Below, one piece after another: positions 51,980 through 62,700 of a DNA stretch of 64,000 bases. The DNA is from Diphasiastrum complanatum (lineage: Eukaryota; Streptophyta; Lycopodiopsida; Lycopodiales; Lycopodiaceae). The stretch's first letter is position 1; each line of letters starts with the position of its first letter. The stretch is taken from NCBI GenBank assembly GCA_029204225.1, contig CM055093.1, positions 31,445,777 through 31,509,776 of the forward strand, written 5' to 3'. The position numbers and the translations under genes were made by a program. The notes below the pieces were generated by a model. That model ran no database searches. It was given only the letters and a program-made list of their open reading frames with translations, and was not told the origin of the DNA.

Positions 51980-53482
51980 TCAATGGCTCAGCTGTGCCCG
52001 TGTCTTGCTTGGGCGAGAATCTTCTTGTCTCTGATTGATCTGCAGGAAGTCATCATCTCCTCCAATGTCCGTGTTAGTTTCTAGAAGGTCAGAAATGGAA
52101 TGATCTAGAGAGAGGGGTGTGGGAGTGATAGGTTTAGGAGGAGGTGGGATCAACAAGTTATATGCCGCATCGGGGGAGTGGAGTTGTTGGAGGAACTCGT
52201 CCCGTCGGGCTTTGTAGGTGTCAACTAGGCCTTTTGATGGGCCTATTATTCTGCTAGGAGGTGATGGAGAGAGGGAAGGTGAAAGAATCGAGTAAGTTGG
52301 AATGAATGTTTCGAAAAAGTTGAAAGTAGAATAGGAAGAGGGGTTAAAAGTGGGAGGGGAGTCGAAAAACAGTTCTAGAAGCAGCCTCGGCTCTCTGGCC
52401 ACCCGATCCCAAGCTACCGTATAAAGGGTGGGTTTGTCCACCTTGATTCCGTGCTCCATCATTCCCATCATCATCTCATGGCTTTGTTGATTGAGCGCCT
52501 GCTTGGGCCTTGCACGACGTGCCCCATAATTGGTTCACCTTGTCCAAGACTTGCTGCAGGGCCTTCGTGGTGTCTTTTAGCTGTTTCTGGGACTCAAGGA
52601 TGATCTTCTCTTGCTTGGCCACAATGTTTTGAAAAAAAAATAAATTCGGCTTCTCGTTCTTGGATTAGCCACATGTATTTCTCCATCCGGATGGCTGAGG
52701 CCTGTGGGGCTTGGAATTGAATGTCCTCGGGCTTGACTAGAGGAGCATCGACTGTCATTGCACCTGATGATCCATCTCGTACTTGGTCGATTTGGATCAT
52801 CTAGTGCTTCAGTTGTTGCTGGACCTCTTCCAGAGTGGATTTCTGTCCGACCATCATAGATCTGGCTTCCACTGTCTCTTTTTCTTTCTCCTTGGCTAGC
52901 CTCTGACATTGCACAATTTCTTGGTCTTGATGCTGGACCTTGCTCTCGAGCATTTGATACTGGCTCACCAACCAATGCATGTGGTAGTTTTTTTCGGATA
53001 GGCCTATCATCGAGTGCTTGGCTGCTTTAGTGAGCTTTTCAGGGTTAGTGAGAGTTGGGTACTGATCTAGAGTGTGGGATGGTGAGGTTAACCCAAAAAA
53101 TAAGCATTGTGTTAGAGTTAAAGATGGAGGTGGAGGTGGAGGTAGTGGAGGGATGATGTTAGTAACTGTTGTGGTGGTGGTGGTGGTTAGTGGAGGGGTC
53201 AGACTTCTTCCTGGCTGCTTCTGCTCCGATTGAGATTTGAGCTGATGCTCTGGTTGAGATTTGGCAAAACCTCAATATGAAAGAATGGATCTATTTTATG
53301 CAAGTGAAGAACTTCAGGAAAAAATATGATTGTGGCCCAGAGTAGAAGTTCTTCTGAAAAAAAAGCGTATCTTCAAGAATGTTTGTATGTCTGAGATACC
53401 AGTCAGACAGTGATGAGGTGGCTAAAGTGTGAGAATTAGGTCCTATGGTATAGCCTGGCATTTGTTGATCTAAAATATCCAT
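51980..53482 (-). pseudogene. Extra ORF downstream of gypsy integrase (coiled-coil, proline-rich)
   Basis: On the minus strand, going away from integrase, come MDILDQQMPGYTIGPNSHTL (53482), a His/Asn/Ser-rich low-complexity part, the coiled-coil-like VSQYQMLESKVQHQDQEIVQ with AKEKEKETVEARS, then VKPEDIQFQAPQASAIRMEK. After two frame breaks there is a 164-codon open end with SILSPSLSPSPPSRIIGPSK and LLIPPPPKPITPTPLSLDHS. It looks like one reading region of several hundred codons, now broken. Its place between pol and the 3' LTR is where some plant gypsy elements carry an extra or env-like ORF. No membrane segment is evident, so an envelope role is not supported. Confidence 0.6.
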
Positions 53483-53784
53483 GACCCATGAGTATGTACA
53501 GGAAAAAGAAAATTCATAAAAAGTACATAAGTAACTTTATGAAGTATAAACAAGGAACGAGGTGAACAATAGGCATGCAAAACGAGAATTACAAGCAAGG
53601 AATGAAAATAAAATATAATAATAAAATAAATAAAAATGCTGAATATATACTAGGAAAAAAATGTTAAATTGGGTCAACAAAGAACAATTCTTCGTAATAC
53701 CGCCGCAGACGACCACCGTTTACGACAGTGTCTAGGAGTATCCTGTCAAGTGTTTGCAATTGGACTGCACCATTAGGAAAGATT

Positions 53785-54850
53785 TTATTGATAACATATG
53801 GCCCCCTCACTTCTGAACTTCAATTTGTCGGGGTGCTTCTTTGATGTATAAAGAAGCACTTGGTCACCTAAGTGTAGATCTTTATTGCGTAGGTGACGGT
53901 CATGCCAGGCCTTTTGGCGTCGTTTGTTTACTAGTTGTGCGTGATAAGATATTAGTCTCATCTCGCATAATTGGGCTAACGTAAATAGCCTGGTTTTGAC
54001 ATGTTGTTCTATTGAAGCCTTTTCACAGAGATCTGTTGAAAAAGCTTTCATAACTCTTAGTGAAGGTACTAAGAATTCTATGGGCATTATCGCCTCTTGA
54101 CAATATACTAAGTGGAAAGGTGTAATCTACCCAGTGGCTTTCTTTGGGGTGGTGCGGTAAGCCCAGATAGCTGAGAAAAGTTTTGTTTCCCAATCAGAAC
54201 GACTGGTTTCAACTATCTTGGTTAAAATTTTATAGATCGTCTTGTTAGTTGATTCAGCCTAACCATTACATCTAGGGTGTACTTTTTCTGTGAATGACCA
54301 GGTAATGGCATAGGAGGTTAAACGACACCATTTAAAAAATGTGTGTCACATCACTAACTAGCTCTATGGGACAGCCAAAACGTGTAATAATATTTTCATA
54401 AAGAAAATGTGCAACTGTTTTTGCTTTGGCGTCATTCGTTGCTCGAGCCTCAACCCATAGTGGCGTAATCTGTGGCTATGAGGATGTAGCGAGCTTGGGT
54501 GTGTTTTGCTGCTAGATTGATTGGTCCAACAAAGTCAATCCCCCACTTATGGAAGGCTTCACCTTCTATAATGGGAGTCAGTGGCGTGAAGTCTGCTTTG
54601 GTATTTTTCTTTGCTCGTTGACAGATATCACACGCTTTAATGACAACAAACGTGTCTTTAAACAAAGATGGCCACCACAATCCTGCTCGAAGGATAATCT
54701 TCGATGTGGCTTCAGCAGAAAAGTGGCCACTCCCAGTTCCCTCATGAGCCTGAGATATTATCGGTCGTATCTCAGATTTATAAGCACATCGTCGAATAAT
54801 GCCATCAATGCCCCTTTTGTAAAGTTGTCCTGCTATTAACTGAAAGGGTG
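53785..54850 (-). pseudogene. Gypsy integrase, decayed
   Basis: The zinc site and core start read MWWPSLFKDTFVVIKACDIC with QRAKKNTKADFTPL, HKWGIDFVGPI (first Asp) and YILIATDYAT. Beyond a frameshift near 54450 a VEARAT and FGCP block follows. The C-terminus reads LVNKRRQKAWHDRHLRNKDL and HLGDQVLLYTSKKHPDKLKF, with the typical GDxVLL motif. Several frame breaks remove the central part. Confidence 0.9.
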
Positions 54851-56394
54851 CTGCTTTTAGTATAAATTTTTTTTTTTCCCGTTGTACTCAGGCCTTCTTT
54901 TAGTCTGCCTGTTGTGAGGAACTGAGTGATCTCCTTAGCCCATAAGGGTGTAGCATCGATCTGAAAAAGGCATGCATCAGGAAGATCATCGTTGACTGGT
55001 GTAGTTGCTTTTTCAGCACTTGCTAATCTGGAAAGGTGGTCCACCATGAAATGTTGGGTCCCTTTCCGAACGACTACATGGAAATTAAATTTCTCCAAAA
55101 TCAGCAGCCATCGAGCTATTCGTCCCGTCTTACAGGACTTATTAACAATATACAGAAGTGCTTGATGGTCTGTGTAGAATGCAAAGGTTTGGCCTAATAA
55201 ATAATGTCATAGTTGTTGTACCGCATAGACCATCGCCAATGCTTCTCTCGCTATAGTTGTATAGTTTACTTCAGCAGGCACCAGTTGTCTGCTCAAGAAA
55301 CGTATGGGAAAGTCTTTGCCATACTTGTCCTGTTGCGCAAGAAGACCTCCAATGGCATACTTACTTGCGTCAGTATGCACATGGAACTCTTTCGTGTAAT
55401 CTGGCGAGCGAAGTATGGGAGCCGTGGTGAGGGTTGTTTTCAACTCCTCAAAGACCTTAATTCGTTCTTTGGTCCAGCGAGGATCTACCACAACTAAATA
55501 AACAAGGCATGCCTTGCCTGCATAGTCGATTATAAAGATGCGATAATAATTGGTATGACCGAGGAAGACATATATTTCCTTCACTGTTGCAGGTAAGGGC
55601 ATGTCCACTATAACCTTGATTTTTGACGGATCAGTAGAAATACCGTCCTTTGAAATTATATGCCCGAGTACGACCCCATGGGTGACCCATATTTGGCATT
55701 TATCAAGGTTTAGTGAGATTCCAAATCTCCGATAGCGAATGATGATTTTCTCCAGGGCGTCAAGGTGTGTAGCTGTGGAGGAATGTACACCTAGATCGTC
55801 GAGATAAATCTCCACGATCCGATGTAACAAATCTTGCAAGGACAGTTGCATGACCCTTTGGAACGTTGAAGGGGCATTGCATAAGCCAAAAGGCATAACA
55901 TTATAAGTGTAAATCCCGTTAAAGGCTGTTTTATGTTTATCTTCAAGGGCTATTTGAACAAGGAAATAACCACTGAATCCATCCAAGAAGCTGAAAGCTT
56001 CAGCTCCTGCCATTTCCTCTAGGATTTGAGTCGTTAAAGACAAGGGAAAATGGTCTTTCTTCGTAACCGCATTAAGGTTTTTGAGATTGACATAGATACG
56101 AAGCTTGTTGTTTTTCTTGGGTACAACCACAATGGGTGATACCCAATCAATATGTTGAACTTCATAAATGAAGCTTGCATCCAACAATTTCTTAATATCT
56201 TCGTCGATCCTCTCACAATAGACAGGGTTAGATCGATGGGGTTTAGCCCTAATAGGCTTAGCATTGTCTTCTAAAGAAATCCTATGGAGGACTATTTCAG
56301 GTGGGATTCCTTTCATTTCTGTATAATTTCGTGCAAATACATCCCTGTATTTGAGAAGTAATATTTCCAGATCAGCAAGTTGGGTTGATGACAA
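54851..56394 (-). pseudogene. Gypsy reverse transcriptase-RNase H
   Basis: 395 open codons from 56394 show ILLLKYRDVFARNYTEMKGI, DWVSPIVVVPKKNNKLRIYV, MPFGLCNAPSTFQRVMQ and the catalytic IYLDDLGVHS. RNase H has FHVHTDASKYAIGGLLAQQD and REALAMVYAVQQL. One stop at 55207 then gives way to HYLLGQTFAFYTDHQALLYI and the terminal VDHLSRLASAEK. Apart from that stop, RT itself is well kept. Confidence 0.95.
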
Positions 56395-56472
56395 ATGTGC
56401 ACCAACATGAACTATTCGATCTATCTCCTCGTCAAGATCTTTAAGGTTTAGTGGAATGGTCTTAGCAGGTCC

Positions 56473-57740
56473 TTAAAAGGAGTTGGAATTTGGTGTAGAT
56501 TCCCGATGTGACTGTGGTAACTGGATAACAACGTCATCCAGTGTAAAGTCTTTGAACTTCTGTGGAAGATCAAAAGGTGGGTCCACAAAAAAATTTGGGA
56601 CTTTGGGAATCATCTGAGTTGATTCACTACTGGACGTAGAGGCTTGGTCAGATTGTCTAGTTTCTGTCCCTTTTGACAAGGGCTTGATCGGTTGTTTAAG
56701 CTTCTCACGCATTTGTTTTTGACGCTCGGTTAATTTTGTATCAATAACTTTAGTTGATTGTAACCGAGGTTTTTGTGGTTTTTGAGTGGGCGGTGTTGGT
56801 GCCTCACTGATCATATCGTCGTTGATTGTATCCCAGACTTCATTGGGATACACATCCCATGTATATACTTTGGGTTTGGGCTTGTATGTTTGTGTGTTGG
56901 ATACCTTGGATGTCAGTTGGACATGAGCCAACGGCCCTGGTGTCGTTATCTCCTTAGAAATTGTTTTTGGCGGATAAGGTTGTGCATCTAGATATAGGAG
57001 TACATGTTCATCCGTCATGTCTACATCATCCATGGAAAGAATACCTTCTTCTGAAACATGGGCGGTAGAGAGACTAGGTTCTCCTGAGCACCACGCTATA
57101 GGAATTGGGTCAATCATCATAAGTGGGATGATGGGTGTGTCAATGTCTGTAGAAGATGGGAGAATATCCACATCTGCTGCAGCAATTTTGATACGACATC
57201 TATTGGAATCAGTACAGTCCACAGTGGCTAGTGCGTGACTCCAATTGATTATGTCCGTGGATCTCGTATAGTGACCTTTTGGTTGGATCGGGACGCTATC
57301 TGATTCATCATATGTTGTGGATGACCAATCATTGTATACCTTGGCGGGCTTGACATGGCCTGTTGAGTCAACCATGACTCGTTTATCGTGGTTACCAAAG
57401 GTAATTTTGCTATGTTTCCAATCTTGGACAACACCTGCCATCTGGAGCCAGGGTGTACCAAGAAGGAGTTTATATGTATTGTTATCTTCTGGTAAATCTA
57501 AGATGACACAATCTAGCACAAATTTGACACCTGCTATGCGAACTTTTATATTTGATAAATGACCAGCAGGGTCAGTAACTTGTTGATCAGCCATGCGAAG
57601 TTTATATCGTGGTTGAGGTATGGAAGCCCCATGACTTTGCTAATGACAAAGCCATGATATTAACGCCGGATCCGCTATCTAAGATAGCTAATACTACGGG
57701 ATAGTCTCTATAGGACAAAGTTAGGGTGATGCTAGTCCCC
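56473..57740 (-). pseudogene. Gypsy aspartic protease and linker
   Basis: The protease active site AILDSGSGVNIM lies near 57650-57690. A frameshift near 57620 leads into the 373-codon frame from 57594 with KLLLGTPWLQMAGVVQDW, the second conserved protease segment (ILGxxWL-like). A long acidic and Pro/Thr-rich linker follows (TPPTQKPQKPRLQST), ending before RT. The linker is longer than in most gypsy elements. Confidence 0.88.
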
Positions 57741-59366
57741 TTAGCAAATACCTATATTCAACAGATTCATAGGAATCTGGGAAATTTTAGGAATCTCTTC
57801 TGTTTCTCGCTCTTCATCAGGAATAGTAGGCAGCTGAAAATTTTGTTGGATATAACGTTGAAGCCCAGTGAAGGATTTTACTGCAGTATGAAATAGCATG
57901 GTGAGTTGAGCTTGCAGGAGGTCAGAAAATACTTCAAGTTCCTGTAGGGATTGCCCCTTTTCAAGGATATGAGCTGAGAACAGACTTTCTGTATGTTCTT
58001 TCTCTCGCAAAAACACATCTCAAAACTCATTGCATTGTCGTTGTTCTACCTTTGGGTCTGGGTAATCTTTTGGTAATGTGAAAGCCATCAAGTGGCTTCC
58101 CTGGGGGTCAGCTGATTTGACATTATTCTGCTGCTGTCCTTTTTGTTGGTGTTGTGCTCTAGTGAGAACTCTAACAAGTTCGGATGAGATATGATGTGCT
58201 GGAAGAATAGGTTGTTTAGGACAATCCTTGAAACTGTGTTTACAGACACAGTCGGGACATTCTGCATGGTATTGGGTTTTTACTTTACAGTCAGCCATGA
58301 AATGTCCCGTTTCAACACAAATAAAGGAGTGATTGCTCATTGGGCCTATGGCAATAGCATAACCATCTTGGATGGCTAGTTGTGCTAGATTTTCTGGTGG
58401 TGTTGAATACTCATCTCGTTTGCACGAGCATGAGTTGTCGGTTTGATAATGTTGAGAACTAGCAGATGGAAGTGTTGTATCTTGATGATAGGATTGATCG
58501 TAGGAGTTTTCAACAAGATGTGTTTGTGTAGACTCTCGAGGATTTCTATGTTTTTGTGGTCCTAGATCTGGTTGTCCTCTTGGAGGTGGTCCTAAGAGTG
58601 CTAGTTGTGGTTGAGGTTCATGTCTAGGTTGTCTAGGCAACTCTTGTATATGGACTTGGTTGTTTCGTGGTTGGTAGTGCGTGTGTTGGTTTTGTGAAAC
58701 AAATGGTTGTCGAGGAGGTTGAGTATGTCCTCCTGACTGGTTGTGAGGCTGGTTCCTCGGGTTATAATAGCAATAAAGAGAGGTATGCCCCATAAAGTCA
58801 CAGATGTCACATTTGATCAAGGAAGTATCTAGGACAGGTTGGTATGAAGTGCACTCATTGCCAGTGTGTGCACCTCGACAGTGAGGGCACCACGTGTTCT
58901 CTCGTCTATGGTGGATTTGGCCAGTGGGTAACTGACCTGACACCGAACTCTAGATAGACTTAAGAGTGTTTTGAAACTCTTTCGTGAGTTTCTCCATTTG
59001 TTGTTGGTGTTGCTGGTTAAGCAACTCCATCTGTGTTTTCCACAACTGTTCTCGATTTTTGTCGTTTGGTCGAGCTTCTTGGACAACACGATGTGCTCTC
59101 TGTTCATGTGGTTCATCGACATCAGAGCCCTCGTCTTCCTCTCGAATGGCGTCAGACATGGCTTGTCTCAATGATGTATATAAATCATTGGAACGAAGTT
59201 CACGTCTTATCCATCATGGGAGTCCAACAAGGGACCAAATTACGAGCATAGACTCAGTGGGTTGTTCTTGTACCTGACTTTTTAATCTTTTAAATCGTTC
59301 GATATAGTCATGTACTTTCTCGTCTTTTTTCATTTTGATGTTTCTTAGCTTGACAAAAGGACTTTC
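57741..59366 (-). pseudogene. Gypsy gag with multiple zinc knuckles
   Basis: From 59171 downward: EEDEGSDVDEPHEQ, the coiled MELLNQQHQQQMEKLTKEFQ, then a 307-codon frame (58020-58943) with four CCHC-like sites: CPHCRGAHTGNEC, CDICDFMGHTSLYC, FICVETGHFMADC (first Cys replaced) and CPDCVCKHSFKDC. Between them is a Gln/Pro/Asn/His-rich spacer. A further frame (57741-58016) precedes the protease. Gag packs the RNA, and knuckles bind it. Stops near 58950 and other breaks make it a pseudogene. Confidence 0.88.
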
Positions 59367-59481
59367 TATCAAGCGAAATGCTTCTTGGTTTCCAAGGGAA
59401 GGCTCGAACCTGAGACCAAAGAAACTTTGGATGTCAAGCTAACCAACTGAGCCAACCCCATTGGTATTATCAAGCGAAATG
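59367..59481 (-). mobile_element. tRNA-derived SINE with 14-bp target duplication
   Basis: An 87-bp insert (59381-59467) lies between two copies of TATCAAGCGAAATG (59367-59380, 59468-59481). On the minus strand it holds an A box TGGCTCAGTTGG and, about 40 bp on, a B box GGTTCGAGCC, the internal RNA polymerase III promoter of tRNAs and SINEs. It interrupts gypsy gag. No A-tail is visible; it ends GGAAACCAAGAAG. It is shorter than most plant SINEs. A tRNA gene is unlikely because the flanks are a target duplication and the stem ends do not pair well. Confidence 0.82.
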
Positions 59482-59640
59482 GCTTAAAGTGTTTGATAAA
59501 GGCCTCCTTCAAGAGTGACCAGTCACGTTTATCTTCACGATCAAGGTTAAAAAACCACTCTCGTGCTCGATCAATCATGGTCATCGAAAAGAGCTATACC
59601 ATGGCTTTCGGTGATGTCTCGCCATAGACGTCACATGCGT
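59482..59640 (-). pseudogene. Gypsy gag N-terminal part
   Basis: It reads AREWFFNLDREDKRDWSLLK and EAFIKHFKP, the retrotransposon gag domain (W..L..AF...F). It is cut off near 59630, where copia sequence starts. Confidence 0.8.
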
Positions 59641-60480
59641 TCTACAATCTTGAACTTGAGAAAGACATCAAATACTTCATCCTCACACTTTAGAAGATAA
59701 GTCCAACAATATCTACTAAAGTCATCAATGCAAGTCATAAACATGTTTGCTCCTCCAAGACTCAAAGAACTAGTACAATGCAAATCCAAATGTTCTAAGT
59801 GAAAAGGCATCTTAGATCTTGAGCTAGATCTAGAATAAGACAACCTTTGTGACTTTGACATTAAACAAAGCTCACCTACTTGTTTCTTTGCCTTCAAACC
59901 ACCATGGTTAGAACTAAAAAATCCATCAAGTCTGTAGAGATCACCTTGTCTCTTGCCTTGAACAATCAAGACTCCATTCCTTTTGACACTCAAGAATCAC
60001 CAACAAATTTCAATTTGAGCCTTTGTCAACCATTTGACACACACTAAGCACATTCTTAGTAGTGGAAGGTATGAACAAAACATTCTTCAAGGGAACATTC
60101 CTATTTGTAGATGAGAGAAAAATAGAAATTGTACCAATGAACTTGATAACAACTTTACCACCATTGGCCATGTTGATGACGTTCTTTTCTCCTTCATAAG
60201 ACACCAAAAAAGTGAAGTACTCTTTGTGATATGTCATATGAAAGCTTGTTCCACTATCAATCCACCACGGATCAGTATCTTTATCATTGGTTAGCAAACA
60301 AGGAGACATAAAAAACATATCATCATTTCATCAAAAGTGAAATTGCCTTGATTTTCTTCTTGTTGGAATCACTAGAAAAATGCCCCATGATGCCACAATA
60401 GAAGCACTTCAATTAGAACTATCTTTTTTCTTATCAAAAGAAGAAGAATCACCATGATCTTGTCCTTTAGACAAATTACC
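59631..60480 (-). pseudogene. Copia knuckle-protease-integrase fragment
   Basis: From 60480 downward: a degraded knuckle (CFYCGIMGHFSSD), protease DPWWIDSGTSFHMTYHKEYF, VLFIPSTTKNVLSVCQMVDK, then QGDLYRLDGFF, HLEHLDLHCTSSLSL and FMTCIDDFSRYCWTYLLKCE. It ends early in integrase, where the gypsy gag begins. The junction has no LTR. Confidence 0.88.
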
Positions 60481-61013
60481 TTGACCTAAATTGGAAACGT
60501 CTAGATACTTCATCAAAACCTAAAATTACTAGTCTAGATGCAATATATCAAATTTAGGCAATTAGAATGGGTCCAAATCTGACCTCATCCACTTATCTAC
60601 TTGTCAAAAATAGTACAAACACTATATAGGCCTTTATTGACAAATATGAGCCTATCTCTAAGTTGAGATTTCATTTTGGCCTCCAAAAATGCCAATAAAC
60701 CAACAAACTAGTTGACAATTTTTCACAGCCATTAGTTTATCACAAAACCTAATTCAAAAAATGCAATCTATACAGCTTGACTAAAAAGGCCAAAAAGCTG
60801 ACCATGCCTATCTGAACTATGCTCCATATTCAATTCTAATTTTTATTTGAGGGACAAGAAGGATTGGCACCTCAATATTATTTTGTCTTTGGCTTGAGCA
60901 GTGGAGTAGTTATTTTTTCATGCATGGCTTGCCAAAAAATACCAAGATCACCATTGTTAATATATTTTTACAGTGGAAGTGTTTATGTAATAATAGGATT
61001 TTAAGAGAATGAC
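60481..61013. other. AT-rich DNA, nothing recognised
   Basis: There is no gene, LTR end or repeat that I can identify. Confidence 0.5.
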
Positions 61014-61560
61014 CATTACCCCTACCACTTGGGATGCTTTCCAAGAGGCCTTTAAGTTGGAGTGTCTCCCCATTTTTTATGACTTTGAGCACTATCAATG
61101 TGGTAGACCATTAGATGTCTACTTAAAGAAATTTCAAATAGTCTTGATTCGTTAATCGAATTGATCCTACTCTCATAAAGTTATATTTTATTTTAGAATT
61201 TTCTAGAAAAGACCAATATAAAGTGTGATGTAACCAACCACAAAGCCTCAAAGATGTATTTTGTTTCATGAAAATATTTGACGACACTCATTTTGGTGTT
61301 CGAAAGGAGCAAGTTTTGTCCAAGGTTGAACCCAAGGACAAAACCTTCTTTAAGAAATAAGACAAAAAGACACTAGTTTTCAAGGCAAGAAAAAGTGCAT
61401 CAAGTTGGATAACACAAGATACGACAAAGCAATAATAAATGGTTTGTGTTTCTTTTGCATGAAGAGGGGGCACTTTGCAAAAGATTGTCCGAAAAAGCAT
61501 AAGAAATTTGGAGGTCAACCTAAAACATTATAATAAGTAATTCTAGCATTTGTTATGTTA
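61014..61560 (+). pseudogene. Gypsy gag with CCHC knuckle
   Basis: It reads TTWDAFQEAFKLECLPIFYD (gag domain) and, after frame breaks, GLCFFCMKRGHFAKDCPKKH, a full CX2CX4HX4C knuckle. The orientation and sequence differ from the gypsy at 52-59 kb, so it is another family. Confidence 0.8.
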
Positions 61561-62099
61561 TTATCATTAACAGATGATATTGTTTGTCATTATTATTATT
61601 TTAGCATAGTTGGTTTTGGTTCTAATGATCTTATTCAGACGAATAAGTTTGCATGATGCCAAGCTATAAATATTCTAGAAGATGTTTCAACGCATAATTC
61701 TGTTAATGCAAAATTTGTGTAGAAATTAAATGACCACCAGACCAAGTAATCACAAGTATTTGGTGAAGATGATAATGAGAGAGTATCAACACATTTGGAA
61801 CCAGATTATTCTTCAGCTATGGTTGAAAGTCCAAGATTATAGTAAATATCTTAATTTTCATATTTGGAAGTTGGATAAGGTAGATGTAATAAAAAAAATT
61901 GTGGTTTTACTCCAAGAATAAGTCATTGAAATAGAATTAAGTAATGCATAGTTTGTCATTTTTGTACAATGGCTTGTTAGTAAATTTTGAAGTGATAAAT
62001 ATATATGATACTCTTTTATATATTTTTTGGAGGTTAAAAAATGTTTGAAATTTTTTTAGTATAATTTTAATCGATATATTTTAAAAGATGTAATTTTTA

Positions 62100-62700
62100 T
62101 GAAGAAGCATATTATTCAGAGTCTAAACATACCCTTTAGTGGAGGATTCACCTAAGAGAAGAGTATTTAGGAGGCTGAGATAGGATTTGGCTAACTTTTT
62201 CCTTGATAATGATGGAGACACTCACCTTTGTGTTGACTATAAAAAGGTGAATAAGATTACCATAAACAACAGATATTTTTTGTCTAGGAGGATGCATAAT
62301 CTAATCGATTGTCTAAATGGAATAATTTATTTCTCTAAGATAAATTTTAGATCATGCTACCATCATATAAGGATTATAAATGAGGACATTTCTAAAATTG
62401 GTTTTTTAACTGGGTATGGCCACTATGAATTTTTGAATCAAGTATGACAATTATGAATGTTTGGTGTTATTGTTTGGACTCAAAAATACACCTGCTATAT
62501 TCCAACAAATTTTTGAACAATATTTTTCCTCCAGAAAAAGTTTGTAGTAGTGTATTTGGACCACATATTCATCTATAGTTGGACCTTTAAGGACCATGAA
62601 GAGCATTTTAGACAGGAAAAGTTTTATATTAATAGTCAAAAGGTAATTTTCTTCATACCAAACTCAAGTACCTAGGCCATACCATATTAAATTGCGACAA
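62100..62700 (+). pseudogene. Gypsy reverse transcriptase fragment
   Basis: The clearest part is HLCVDYKKVNKITINNRYFL, IYFSKINFRSCYHHIRI and FLTGYGHYEFL, then FVVVYLDHIFIYSWTFKDHE. The catalytic YLDD is changed to YLDH, so the enzyme would be dead even without its frameshifts. It probably continues the gag at 61014, with protease lost in the decayed DNA between. Confidence 0.85.

Noticed and set aside
51980-53482. Retroviral-type envelope gene
   Set aside because: No signal peptide, transmembrane segment or furin-like site is visible. Coiled-coil and proline-rich composition alone is not evidence for an envelope.
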